From Streptomyces atratus (GTDB lineage: Bacteria; Actinomycetota; Actinomycetes; Streptomycetales; Streptomycetaceae), in contig NZ_FPJO01000019.1 in assembly GCF_900119365.1 (NCBI RefSeq), positions 98,175 through 162,174 of the forward strand: 64,000 nt of DNA, in the 5' to 3' direction. The notes under the pieces were generated by a model that was given only the letters and a program-made list of their open reading frames with translations, made no database searches and had not been told where the DNA came from. This document shows positions 8,972-17,143 of the stretch, one piece after another. How positions within the stretch are numbered: position 1 is the stretch's first letter; each line of letters begins with the position of its first letter. Both the position numbers and the translations under genes were made by a program.

Positions 8972-9019
8972 CACAACGGCGCCATCGTGACCTGAACACG
9001 ATGGCGCCGTTGTGCTTTT
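8972..9019. terminator. Bidirectional terminator after the peptide operon
   Basis: A perfect 18-bp stem (CACAACGGCGCCATCGTG and its complement) with a 7-nt loop, followed by CTTTT on the plus strand. It sits between the convergent Rieske-like and PPOX genes. Confidence 0.9.
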
Positions 9020-9052
9020 CCCGGCCGCGCCCGCCGCGCCGCCGCGGGCCGG

Positions 9053-9457
9053 TCAGGCCCTGCCGAGCGCCCGGTCCACGGCGATCTCGATGACGATCCG
9101 GTCGGGGTTGGGCTTCGGCGTGCGCTCGTAGCGTTCGGCGTAGCGGCGCACGGCGTCGGCCACCGCCTCGGGCTCCGTGCGCACCGTCGCACGTCCCTCC
9201 AGCGTCGCCCAGCGGCGCCCGTCGATCTGGCAGACCGCCACCCGTGCGCCGTCCGGGCCCGCGGCCAGGACGTTGGCGGCCTTCCGGGTGTTCTTGCCGG
9301 TGATGACCCGCGCCAGCCTCGTCCCGGGGTCGTACGTCACGCCCACCGGCACCACGTGCGGTGTGCCGTCGGGGCGGGGCGTGGTCAGGGTGCACACATG
9401 GCGTGCGCGCCAGAAGGCGAGGTACTCGGGGCCGGGGTTCGTCACGTCGACTGCCAT
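9053..9457 (-). CDS. PPOX-class F420-dependent oxidoreductase
   Basis: The 134-residue protein has the split-barrel flavin/deazaflavin fold of the pyridoxamine 5'-phosphate oxidase superfamily: RHVCTLTTPRPDGTPHVVPVG, then ARVITGKNTRKAANV, then RVAVCQIDGRRWATLEGRATV and the C-terminal helix with RYAERYERTPKPNPDRIVIEI. The sequence DGTPHVVPVGVTYD and the length fit the F420-binding subgroup common in Streptomyces. The substrate cannot be read from sequence. It is a single-gene unit facing the peptide operon and sharing its terminator. Confidence 0.9.
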   Translation of the reverse strand: MAVDVTNPGPEYLAFWRARHVCTLTTPRPDGTPHVVPVGVTYDPGTRLARVITGKNTRKAANVLAAGPDGARVAVCQIDGRRWATLEGRATVRTEPEAVADAVRRYAERYERTPKPNPDRIVIEIAVDRALGRA

Positions 9458-9594
9458 GAGGACAGCGTAAGCAGCGCGGGCGCGGCGCCGGCCGCGCCGT
9501 GGGCCCCGCTGCGGTGGCGGAGGGCCGGTGCGGCCGGTTCACTCGAAGCACCGGGACAAGGGGCAGGACTCGCGCGGACAGCTCCCAACATCAA

Positions 9595-9615
9595 GTTGAG
9601 TGGAGTAGACTCAAC
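9595..9615. promoter_or_regulatory. HAIR box upstream of clpB (distal)
   Basis: GTTGAGT-N7-ACTCAAC matches the HspR operator, and its two arms are perfectly complementary to each other. It is 5 bp from the next box and about 90 bp before the clpB start. Confidence 0.85.
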
Positions 9616-9620
9616 ATGAA

Positions 9621-9641
9621 CTTGAGTGGAATAGGCTCAAC
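9621..9641. promoter_or_regulatory. HAIR box upstream of clpB (proximal)
   Basis: CTTGAGT-N7-GCTCAAC is a near-consensus HspR operator. Starts of the paired boxes are 26 bp apart, compared with 52 bp at dnaK. The exact clpB -10/-35 cannot be fixed by eye; TAGACT and TAGGCT inside the boxes are candidates, which would place the promoter under the repressor. Confidence 0.85.
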
Positions 9642-9706
9642 TTTATGCACGTTGACTAAGTCAGTGTTGTGAGAGGGCCAGTCGCCGCAAGGAGGAGAAA
9701 GCGCAC

Positions 9707-12328
9707 GTGGACGCCGAGCTGACCAACAAGAGCCGGGACGCCATCAACGCGGCCACCAGCAGGGCCGTGAAGGACGGGCACCCCGATCTGACCCCGGGGC
9801 ATCTGCTGCTCGCGCTGCTCGCGGGCGAGGACAACGAGAACATCACCGATCTGCTCGCCGCCGTCGAGGCCGACCAGATCGCCGTACGCACCGAGACCGA
9901 GCGGCTCCTGGGTGCCCAGCCCAGTGTCACCGGGTCGACCGTCGCCCCGCCGCAGCCCAACCGCGAGCTGCTCGCCGTCATCGCCGATGCCGCGCGGCGC
10001 GCGAAGGAGCTCGGCGACGACTACATCTCCACCGAGCACCTGCTGATCGGCGTCGCCGCCGAGGGCGGCCGCGCCGGTGAGATCCTCAGTGGGCAGGGGG
10101 CCAGTGCGAAGAGGCTGCTGGACGCATTCGAGAAGAGCAGGGGAGGGCGCCGGGTGACCACACCCGACCCGGAGGGGCAGTACAAGGCGCTGGAGAAGTT
10201 CGGTACGGACTTCACCGCGGCCGCACGCGAGGGCAAGCTCGACCCGGTCATCGGACGCGACCAGGAGATCCGCCGCGTCGTCCAGGTCCTGTCCCGCCGC
10301 ACCAAGAACAACCCCGTGCTCATCGGCGAGCCCGGCGTCGGCAAGACGGCCGTCGTCGAGGGCCTCGCCCAGCGCATCGTCAAGGGCGACGTCCCCGAGT
10401 CCCTGAAGAACAAGCGGCTCGTCTCGCTCGACCTCGGCGCGATGGTCGCGGGCGCCAAGTACCGCGGCGAGTTCGAGGAGCGCCTGAAGACCGTCCTCTC
10501 CGAGATCAAGGACAGTGACGGGCAGATCATCACCTTCATCGACGAGCTGCACACCGTCGTCGGCGCGGGCGCCGGCGGCGACTCCGCCATGGACGCCGGC
10601 AACATGCTCAAGCCGATGCTGGCCCGTGGCGAGCTCCGCATGGTCGGAGCGACGACGCTCGACGAGTACCGCGAGCGGATCGAGAAGGACCCCGCCCTGG
10701 AGCGCCGCTTCCAGCAGGTGCTGGTGGCCGAGCCGAGCGTCGAGGACACCATCGCGATCCTGCGCGGGCTCAAGGGCCGCTACGAGGCCCACCACAAGGT
10801 CTCCATCGCGGACTCCGCGCTGGTGGCCGCCGCGACCCTGTCCGACCGTTACATCACCTCCCGCTTCCTCCCCGACAAGGCCATCGACCTGGTCGACGAG
10901 GCGGCGTCCCGGCTGCGCATGGAGATCGACTCCTCGCCCGTCGAGATCGACGAGCTCCAGCGTGCCGTCGACCGTCTCCACATGGAGGAGCTGGCCCTCA
11001 AGAACGAGACCGACCCCGGCTCCCGGCAGCGCCTGGAGAAGCTGCGCCGCGACCTCGCCGACAAGGAGGAGGAGCTGCGCGGCCTCAACGCCCGCTGGGA
11101 GAAGGAGAAGCAGGGCCTCAACCGCGTCGGTGAGCTGAAGGAGCGCCTCGACGAACTGCACGGCCAGGCCGAACGCGCCCAGCGCGACGGCGACTTCGAC
11201 ACCGCGTCCAAGCTTCTGTACGGGGAGATCCCGGGCCTGGAACGGGAGTTGGCCGAGGCGTCCGAGGCCGAGCGGGAAGCGGCCAAGGACACCATGGTCA
11301 AGGAGGAGGTCGGCCCGGACGACATCGCCGACGTCGTCGGCTCCTGGACCGGCATCCCCGCCGGACGCCTGCTGGAGGGCGAGACCCAGAAGCTGCTGCG
11401 CATGGAGGACGAGCTCGGCAAGCGCCTCATCGGGCAGAGCGAGGCCGTACGGGCGGTGTCGGACGCGGTACGCCGTACCCGTGCCGGAATCGCCGACCCC
11501 GACCGGCCCACCGGATCGTTCCTCTTCCTCGGCCCGACCGGTGTCGGCAAGACGGAGCTCGCGAAGGCCCTCGCCGACTTCCTGTTCGACGACGAGCGGG
11601 CCATGGTCCGCATCGACATGAGCGAGTACGGCGAGAAGCACAGCGTGGCGCGGCTCGTCGGCGCCCCGCCCGGATACGTCGGCTACGAGGAGGGCGGCCA
11701 GCTCACCGAGGCGGTCCGCCGCCGCCCGTACAGCGTCGTGCTGCTGGACGAGGTCGAGAAGGCCCACCCCGAGGTCTTCGACATCCTGCTCCAGGTCCTC
11801 GACGACGGCCGGCTCACCGACGGACAGGGCCGGACGGTGGACTTCCGCAACACCATCCTGATCCTGACCTCCAACCTCGGCAGCCAGTTCCTGGTCGACC
11901 CCCTGACCAAGCCCGAGGAGAAGAAGGCACAGGTCCTGGAGGTCGTGCGGGCCTCGTTCAAGCCGGAGTTCCTCAACCGGCTCGACGACCTGGTGGTCTT
12001 CTCCGCGCTCTCCGGCGACGAGCTGTCGCACATCGCGCAGCTCCAGATCGGCCGGCTCGCCGGCCGCCTGGCCGACCGCCGGCTCACTCTCGACGTCACG
12101 CCCGAGGCCCTGGCCTGGCTGGCCGAGGAGGGCAACGACCCGGCCTACGGGGCACGGCCGTTGCGCCGCCTCATCCAGACGGCGATCGGCGACCGGCTGG
12201 CGAAGGAGATCCTCGCGGGCGAGGTCAAGGACGGGGACACCGTCCGGGTGGACCGGGTCGGGGACGACCTGCTCGTCGGCCCCGCGACCTCGGACACCGG
12301 CGCGGCGGCCCCGGGCGGCGCCTTGTAG
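9707..12328 (+). CDS. clpB: ATP-dependent disaggregase ClpB (Hsp100)
   Basis: The GTG at 9707 with GGAGGAG upstream gives 873 residues, the normal ClpB length. Domains: Clp N-domain repeats (residues 1-145); NBD1 with Walker A GEPGVGKT and Walker B ITFIDELHT; the coiled-coil middle domain (about 400-530, rich in Glu/Arg/Leu), which separates ClpB from ClpA/ClpC; NBD2 with Walker A GPTGVGKT and VVLLDEVEKAHP; and the C-terminal small domain. No ClpP-binding loop is evident. It rescues aggregated proteins with DnaK-DnaJ-GrpE. Two HAIR boxes upstream place it under HspR with the dnaK operon. Transcribed alone. Confidence 0.98.
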   Translation: MDAELTNKSRDAINAATSRAVKDGHPDLTPGHLLLALLAGEDNENITDLLAAVEADQIAVRTETERLLGAQPSVTGSTVAPPQPNRELLAVIADAARRAKELGDDYISTEHLLIGVAAEGGRAGEILSGQGASAKRLLDAFEKSRGGRRVTTPDPEGQYKALEKFGTDFTAAAREGKLDPVIGRDQEIRRVVQVLSRRTKNNPVLIGEPGVGKTAVVEGLAQRIVKGDVPESLKNKRLVSLDLGAMVAGAKYRGEFEERLKTVLSEIKDSDGQIITFIDELHTVVGAGAGGDSAMDAGNMLKPMLARGELRMVGATTLDEYRERIEKDPALERRFQQVLVAEPSVEDTIAILRGLKGRYEAHHKVSIADSALVAAATLSDRYITSRFLPDKAIDLVDEAASRLRMEIDSSPVEIDELQRAVDRLHMEELALKNETDPGSRQRLEKLRRDLADKEEELRGLNARWEKEKQGLNRVGELKERLDELHGQAERAQRDGDFDTASKLLYGEIPGLERELAEASEAEREAAKDTMVKEEVGPDDIADVVGSWTGIPAGRLLEGETQKLLRMEDELGKRLIGQSEAVRAVSDAVRRTRAGIADPDRPTGSFLFLGPTGVGKTELAKALADFLFDDERAMVRIDMSEYGEKHSVARLVGAPPGYVGYEEGGQLTEAVRRRPYSVVLLDEVEKAHPEVFDILLQVLDDGRLTDGQGRTVDFRNTILILTSNLGSQFLVDPLTKPEEKKAQVLEVVRASFKPEFLNRLDDLVVFSALSGDELSHIAQLQIGRLAGRLADRRLTLDVTPEALAWLAEEGNDPAYGARPLRRLIQTAIGDRLAKEILAGEVKDGDTVRVDRVGDDLLVGPATSDTGAAAPGGAL

Positions 12329-12354
12329 ACGGCATGCGGCCCGTTCGATGCGTT

Positions 12355-12392
12355 CGCCCCTTGCGGTGCGGAAGACCGCAGCGCAAGGGGCG
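12355..12392 (+). terminator. Terminator of clpB
   Basis: A 17-bp stem (CGCCCCTTGCGGTGCGG and near-complement, one mismatch) with loop AAGA, 27 nt after the clpB stop. No T-run follows, common for Streptomyces terminators. Confidence 0.75.
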
Positions 12393-12643
12393 ACGGATTG
12401 CGGTGATTTCGGGAGAAAGAGAAAGCGGCCGCCGTCATCGCTGATCCAGTGTTCAACATCGATATTGAGCCAAACGCCTGGCTGCGCACCGATGGGCGGC
12501 ATCTCCTGACCCGGCTCCGCCCCGGACTGCATCACCCGCCCCTGACAAGGGACTTCTACTCGGGTGCGGGCAGCTTCCGCCCGGCGGTGAGCGAGTAATC
12601 AGGACACCTCGCGGTGTCCGTCATGGCCTGCTCGCAAGCAGGG
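12393..12643. other. Intergenic stretch without a supported gene
   Basis: About 250 bp between the clpB terminator and the MFS promoter. A 49-codon frame starting at GTG 12449 lacks a ribosome site and resembles nothing I know. A short hairpin (GGACACC-TCGC-GGTGTCC, 12602-12619) may end an upstream transcript. The stretch is less GC-rich than its surroundings. Confidence 0.5.
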
Positions 12644-12673
12644 TTGGGGGTGGAATTCGGCAGTCGGTAGCGT
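12644..12673 (+). promoter_or_regulatory. Promoter of the MFS transporter (leaderless type)
   Basis: TTGGGG, 18 nt, TAGCGT, then 6 nt to the ATG at 12680. There is no Shine-Dalgarno, so transcription probably begins at or next to the start codon. Confidence 0.5.
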
Positions 12674-12679
12674 GCCCGT

Positions 12680-13945
12680 ATGAACGAGCGGATGGGCGAT
12701 GAGATAAATCCGGGGCCAAAAAAGCCCAGATCTGACAATCTCTTTCACCTTGGCGAATTCCGTACCCTTTGGGCTGCTTATGCTCAGTCGATCCTGGGTG
12801 ACCAGCTGGCACGCGTTGCCCTGTCGTTGCTCGTGTTCGAACGCACCGACTCGCCGGGGTGGACCGCGGCGACATACGCGCTGACCACCTTGCCCGCTCT
12901 GCTGTCCGGGGTGCTCCTGTCCGGCCTGGCGGACCGGTTCCCCCGGCGTACGGTCATGATCAGCTGCGACCTGGTGCGGATGGTGCTGGTCGGGCTGATG
13001 GCCCTGCCCGGGATGCCCTTGCCGCTGCTCGCCGGGCTTCTGGTGCTGGCGCAGCTGGCCGAGGCGCCCTTCGGCGCCGCCCAGGGCGCACTGCTGCCCA
13101 CCGTGCTCGGCGCGCAGAGGTACGAACGCGGCCAGCGAGTCATGCAGATCACCCACCAGACCGGACAGCTGGTCGGCTTCGCCGGGGGCGGTCTGCTGGC
13201 CGCGTGGCTGGGCAGCAACCTCTCCCTGGGCGTGAACGCGGTGACCTTCCTTCTCTCGGCGGCCCTGGTCAGGTTCGGCGTGAAGGCCCGTCCCGCGGCG
13301 AGTGCCGACGCCCGCAAGACGCGGCTCGGCGCACAGGTCGGGGGTGCGGCCGCACTGATCTGGTCGGACCGCAGGCTCCGGTCGCTGCTCGCGCTGGGGT
13401 GGCTTGCGGGGTTCGTCGTCCTGCCGGAGGGGCTGGCCGCCCCGTTCGCGGACGAGGCCGGCGGCGGCGCCTACTCGGTGGGACTCCTGCTCGCCTCGCA
13501 TCCGGCGGGAATGGTGCTGGGAGCGGCCCTGCTGGGGCGGGCCAAGGTCGGCGACGAGTCGCGGCGCCGCCTGCTGGGGCCGCTGGCGGTCGGTGCGAAT
13601 CTGCCTCTGCTCGTCTACTGGCTCGACCCCAGTGTGGGCGTGGCCATGTTCCTGCTGCTGGTGGCCGGGGTGTGCTCCGCCTACCAGATCACCGCCGGGG
13701 CCACCTTCGTGCTCCTGACGCCGGTCGACCGGCGTGGCCAGGCGCTGGGGCTCGCCAGGTCGGGGGTGACCGCCATGCAGGGGATCGGCGTCGCCCTGGG
13801 GGGTGTCGCGACGGAGCTGACCGGCTCGTCGGCGAACACCATCGGCGCGTCCGGACTCCTCGGGGTGCTGTGCGCGATTCTTGCCGCCACTGCCTGGACG
13901 CGGGCGCGGGCCGACGATGCGCAGATGATTCCCCGGAGTGCGTAG
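12680..13945 (+). CDS. MFS transporter
   Basis: The 421-residue membrane protein has about twelve predicted helices. The signature of the first-half cytoplasmic loop is present as GLADRFPRRTVMISCDLVRM, and the N-terminal half has the ALSLLVFERTDSPGWTAATYAL pattern of MFS permeases related to MefA/EntS-type exporters. A charged N-terminal tail precedes the first helix (LGEFRTLWAAYAQSILGDQL). Substrate unknown; drug or siderophore export is typical of relatives. It seems monocistronic, with its own promoter and a leaderless start. Confidence 0.88.
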   Translation: MNERMGDEINPGPKKPRSDNLFHLGEFRTLWAAYAQSILGDQLARVALSLLVFERTDSPGWTAATYALTTLPALLSGVLLSGLADRFPRRTVMISCDLVRMVLVGLMALPGMPLPLLAGLLVLAQLAEAPFGAAQGALLPTVLGAQRYERGQRVMQITHQTGQLVGFAGGGLLAAWLGSNLSLGVNAVTFLLSAALVRFGVKARPAASADARKTRLGAQVGGAAALIWSDRRLRSLLALGWLAGFVVLPEGLAAPFADEAGGGAYSVGLLLASHPAGMVLGAALLGRAKVGDESRRRLLGPLAVGANLPLLVYWLDPSVGVAMFLLLVAGVCSAYQITAGATFVLLTPVDRRGQALGLARSGVTAMQGIGVALGGVATELTGSSANTIGASGLLGVLCAILAATAWTRARADDAQMIPRSA

Positions 13946-14014
13946 GGCCTGGCGGCGAAACGCGGCTAGGGTCGTCGGCAGGAAACCACGCGCGATCCAC
14001 AGGAGTACCCAGCG

Positions 14015-14575
14015 ATGTCTATCGATCCGTCCTCGATTCCGAATTTCGGGGGCCAGCCCGAACCGCAGGCGGCAGGACCCGAGGGCCCCGTTGTCCCTGA
14101 CCAGGACCTCGTCAAGCAGCTTCTCGAACAGATGGAGCTGAAGTACGTCGTCGACGACGAGGGTGACCTCGCGGCGCCGTGGGAGGACTTCCGCACGTAC
14201 TTCATGTTCCGGGGCGAGGACGAGCAGCAGGTCTTCTCGGTCCGTACGTTCTACGACCGCCCGCACGCCGCGGACCAGCGTCCGGTCCTCCTCGACGCGA
14301 TCGACGACTGGAACCGCCGCACCCTGTGGCCCAAGGTCTACACACACACCCACGAGCCCGAGGAGGGCTCCGAGGACACCGAGATCTCGGTCCGCCTGAT
14401 CGGTGAGGCGCAGATGCTCATCGGTACGGGCGTCAGCCTGGAGCACTTCGTCTCGTCGACGGTCAGCTGGGTGCGCGCCTCGATCGAGTTCGACAAGTGG
14501 CTCCAGGAGCGTCTGGGCCTGGCCCCGGCCGAGGAGAAGGCGGACGGCGAGGACCCGGTCCCGCCGAGCGCCTGA
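14015..14575 (+). CDS. YbjN domain-containing protein
   Basis: The ATG at 14015 has AGGAG 9 nt upstream and gives 186 residues. After a proline/glutamine-rich start, residues 30-170 show the YbjN/type III chaperone-like fold: QMELKYVVDDEGDLAAPWED, TYFMFRGEDEQQVFSVRTFY, LDAIDDWNRRTLWPKVYTHT and EHFVSSTVSWVRASIEFDKW. Family members act in regulation or as protein-binding scaffolds; no enzymatic motif is present. A strong terminator follows directly, shared with the convergent aminotransferase. Confidence 0.88.
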   Translation: MSIDPSSIPNFGGQPEPQAAGPEGPVVPDQDLVKQLLEQMELKYVVDDEGDLAAPWEDFRTYFMFRGEDEQQVFSVRTFYDRPHAADQRPVLLDAIDDWNRRTLWPKVYTHTHEPEEGSEDTEISVRLIGEAQMLIGTGVSLEHFVSSTVSWVRASIEFDKWLQERLGLAPAEEKADGEDPVPPSA

Positions 14576-14599
14576 GCCCTCGTACGGCAGTGACACCCC

Positions 14600-14638
14600 A
14601 CCCCGGGGCGGCGGTCCTCACGACCGCCGCCCCGGGGT
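14600..14638. terminator. Bidirectional terminator
   Basis: A perfect 17-bp stem (ACCCCGGGGCGGCGGTC and complement) with loop CTCAC, between the convergent YbjN and aminotransferase genes. Confidence 0.85.
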
Positions 14639-14647
14639 GTCGCCGTT

Positions 14648-15817
14648 TCAGGGCGCCAGGCGCCGCAGGCGGCCGACCGCCTCGTGCAGGACGTCGTCCT
14701 TCTTGCAGAAGGTGAAGCGGACCTGGCTGCGGCCGGCGTCGGGGTCGTCGTAGAAGACGGAGTTGGGGATGGCGACGACGCCGCAGCGTTCGGGGAGCGC
14801 GCGGCAGAAGGCGTAGGCGTCCTTCTCGCCGAACGGGGTGATGTCGGTGGTGATGAAGTACGTGCCCTGCGGGCGGTGCACCTCGAACCCGGCCGCGCGA
14901 AGCCCCTCGCCGAGCAGGTCGCGCTTGCGGCGGAGATCGGAGCGGAAGTCCTCGAAGTAGGTGTCCGGCAGCCGCAGCGCCTCGGCGACGGCGTACTGGA
15001 ACGGGCCCGCGCTGACGTAGGTCAGGTACTGCTTGGCCGTCCGGACGGCGGCGACGAGCGGGGCGGCCGCGACGACCCAGCCGACCTTCCAGCCGGTGTA
15101 CGAGAAGGTCTTGCCGGCGGACGAGATCGAGACCGTGCGCTCGCGCATGCCGGGCAGTGAGATCAGCGGGATGTGTTCGCCCTCGAAGACCAGGTGCTCG
15201 TAGACCTCGTCGGTGACCACCAGGAGGTCGTGCTCCACGGCCAGTTGGGCGATCGCGGTCAGTTCCTCGCGGGTGAGGACCATGCCCGTCGGGTTGTGGG
15301 GGCTGTTCAGCAGCAGCAGCCGGGTGCGGGGCGTGATCGCGTCCCGGAGGGCGTCGAGGTCGGGGCGGAAGTCCGGGGCGCGCAGGGTCAGCGGGACGCG
15401 GACGCCGCCGGCCATGGCGATGCAGGCGGCGTACGAGTCGTAGAAGGGCTCGAACGCGATGACCTCGTCGCCGGGCTCCAGCAGTGCCAGCAGGGCGGCG
15501 GCGATGGCCTCGGTGGCGCCGGCGGTGACCAGGACCTCGGTGTCGGGGTCGGTGGTGAGGCCGTAGCGCCGCTGCTGGTGGTCGGCGATCGCGGTGCGCA
15601 GTTCGGGGACGCCGGGGCCCGGCGGGTACTGGTTGCCGCGCCCGTCGCGCAGCGCCCGGACCGCGGCCTCCCGGATCTCCTCGGGGCCGTCGGTGTCGGG
15701 GAAGCCCTGGCCGAGGTTGATGGAGCCGGTCCGTACGGCAAGCGCCGACATCTCCGCGAAGATCGTCGTACCGAACCCGGCGAGGCGGCGGTTGAGCAGC
15801 GGTCGTCCCTGTGTCAT
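14648..15817 (-). CDS. dapC: PLP-dependent aminotransferase, likely N-succinyldiaminopimelate aminotransferase
   Basis: The ATG at 15817 is preferred (AGGA 8 nt upstream) over 15826; it gives 389 residues. This is a fold type I class I/II enzyme: INLGQGFPDTDGPEEI, NQYPPGPGVPELR, VLVTAGATEAI, NSPHNPTG, DEVYEHLVFEGEHIPL and the lysine motif SSAGKTFSYTGWKVGW, ending RSQVRFTFCKKDDVLHEAV. From memory the pattern is very close to the mycobacterial enzyme annotated DapC, which makes N-succinyl-diaminopimelate for lysine and peptidoglycan. A kynurenine or general amino-acid aminotransferase is the main alternative, so the symbol is provisional. Confidence 0.8.
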   Translation of the reverse strand: MTQGRPLLNRRLAGFGTTIFAEMSALAVRTGSINLGQGFPDTDGPEEIREAAVRALRDGRGNQYPPGPGVPELRTAIADHQQRRYGLTTDPDTEVLVTAGATEAIAAALLALLEPGDEVIAFEPFYDSYAACIAMAGGVRVPLTLRAPDFRPDLDALRDAITPRTRLLLLNSPHNPTGMVLTREELTAIAQLAVEHDLLVVTDEVYEHLVFEGEHIPLISLPGMRERTVSISSAGKTFSYTGWKVGWVVAAAPLVAAVRTAKQYLTYVSAGPFQYAVAEALRLPDTYFEDFRSDLRRKRDLLGEGLRAAGFEVHRPQGTYFITTDITPFGEKDAYAFCRALPERCGVVAIPNSVFYDDPDAGRSQVRFTFCKKDDVLHEAVGRLRRLAP

Positions 15818-15946
15818 GGCTGCCATCCTGCGCGGAAGCTCTGGAGTTGCTCAAGTCTGCTTTGGCCCTTCGGGGGCGGGGGCATCCCCCACACACGCGA
15901 CAGGCGCGGGGGAAGCGGGGGACCTCGCTTCGGGGGACGGAAGGAC

Positions 15947-16240
15947 GTGAGGTCGGTGTCGATCTTCGTAGGAGTGTTGATCGCGGTCGGTCTGATCGTG
16001 CTGTTGGTTTCGGTCCTGAGGGGCGGGAGCAGGGCGAAGGCCGGCAGGCGCGGCGGGCGGCGGGGAACCGGCGGCGACTCGGCGGGGGGCAGTTGGTGGG
16101 CGGGGGGTGACAGCGGCGGCGGTACGTCCTGCGGAAGCAGCGGCGGGCACTCCTCAGGCCATTCGTGCGGCGGCGGCCACTCCTCGTGCGGCGGTGGATC
16201 GTCGTGCGGCGGCGGGGGCGGATGCGGCGGGGGCAGCTGA
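15947..16240 (+). CDS. Small single-helix membrane protein with Gly/Ser/Cys/His-rich tail
   Basis: The protein has 97 residues from GTG 15947 (GGGGGA 9 nt upstream); GTG 15956 with AAGGA is an equally likely start. One N-terminal helix (VSIFVGVLIAVGLIVLLVSVL) is followed by a basic stop-transfer segment (RGGSRAKAGRRGGRRG). The rest is almost only Gly and Ser, with five Cys and three His in short motifs such as SCGGGHSSCGGG. The tail resembles that of TIGR04222-type actinobacterial membrane proteins but the family domain itself is absent. Metal binding or disulphide cross-linking is possible; function unknown. A perfect terminator follows. Confidence 0.65.
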   Translation: MRSVSIFVGVLIAVGLIVLLVSVLRGGSRAKAGRRGGRRGTGGDSAGGSWWAGGDSGGGTSCGSSGGHSSGHSCGGGHSSCGGGSSCGGGGGCGGGS

Positions 16241-16259
16241 CCCGGACGGCTGGTTCCGG

Positions 16260-16297
16260 AGGTGCCCGGCGGGTGAACTCCCGCCGGGCACCTTTTT
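16260..16297 (+). terminator. Rho-independent terminator
   Basis: A 13-bp perfect stem (GGTGCCCGGCGGG and complement), loop TGAACT, then TTTTTG, 20 nt after the small membrane protein. Confidence 0.92.
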
Positions 16298-16537
16298 GTT
16301 GGGGCTTTTCGCGAGTTGCCGGTGAACAGATGATCCGAGAGGCCCCCGGGCGGATGGAAACCACGGCAAGTTGGGTAAAAGTCCTGTGGATGCGACTTAT
16401 TCATGGTTCCCTCGGTTGAGAGAACATTCAGCCCTCGGACCCCAGTTGGACCTGATCGGGCGCTACCCACCTCCCACGTGCATCACGTCGGGGGCGTCCC
16501 CTGTCCATGCGTCCATGCTTGCTTGCGGAGCCGACTC

Positions 16538-17059
16538 ATGCTCACGACCCTCCAGACGGCTTATTCCGATACCCGTGCGGCCGACCTGGCCTGGACGCTG
16601 GGGCGTGAACCGCTCCCCGCCCTGGCCGTGCTCGATCTCGATCTCGCGGGCGCCCGGCTGCAGATGCGCCTGCTCGGCGCCTCCCACCAGGTGCTCCTCG
16701 ACGCGGAGCGCGGCACCTGTTCCGAAACCGTCGCGTGCATCCCCGGCAGCAGTACGCCGCTGCCGCTCGGTGTCTCCAAGCGACTCGGGGAATGGGAGTA
16801 CGAATTCGCGGCGCGCGTCGAGACGCTCTCGGCGGGCTCGTTCGCGGGGCGCGCGCAGGAGCTCCTCGCGCTGGTGGCCGACCATCCCCAGGGGCTCGCC
16901 GGGACGTTCCCCGGCAGCCCGCACGCCTTCACCGCCATGCTGGCCCAGCGGGCCGAGGGTCAGGTGCGGTGGCGCACCTGGCACGCGTACCCGCAGGAGG
17001 GGCAGTTGGTGGTGACGCGCACCCGAGTGGGAGTGCGAATGCCGGCGGCAGCACCCTGA
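16538..17059 (+). CDS. DUF2617 family protein
   Basis: The 173-residue protein starts at ATG 16538 (GCGGAG 8 nt upstream). I recognise DUF2617 from the compact all-through domain: MLTTLQTAYSDTRAADLAWT, LDLDLAGARLQMRLLGASHQ, CSETVACIPGSSTPLPLGVS, a central RVETLSAGSFAGRAQELLAL, and the C-terminal RWRTWHAYPQEGQLVVTRTR. No catalytic motif or membrane segment is apparent. In Streptomyces this family regularly sits next to the membrane spermidine synthase-like gene, as it does here 84 bp downstream, suggesting a shared pathway. Function unknown. Confidence 0.85.
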   Translation: MLTTLQTAYSDTRAADLAWTLGREPLPALAVLDLDLAGARLQMRLLGASHQVLLDAERGTCSETVACIPGSSTPLPLGVSKRLGEWEYEFAARVETLSAGSFAGRAQELLALVADHPQGLAGTFPGSPHAFTAMLAQRAEGQVRWRTWHAYPQEGQLVVTRTRVGVRMPAAAP

Positions 17060-17143
17060 GAAGTCCCAACTCCGTTGTGAGCACGCCACTTACACCCTTG
17101 TGGGTGACAGGCTGCCATGTGATCGTGACGTAGCGTTCGCGTC

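Noticed and set aside
9656..12535. A 959-codon open frame on the minus strand opposite clpB, and similar long frames opposite dnaK, dnaJ and the pyrE-fba-kyn region.
   Set aside because: In DNA of this GC content stop codons are rare in antisense frames. Their translations are Arg/Gly/Leu-rich without family motifs, while the opposite strand encodes a well-known protein.
12449..12598. A 49-codon frame (VFNIDIEPNAWLRTDG) after clpB.
   Set aside because: No ribosome site, no ATG, and no recognisable family; kept only as a note in the intergenic entry.
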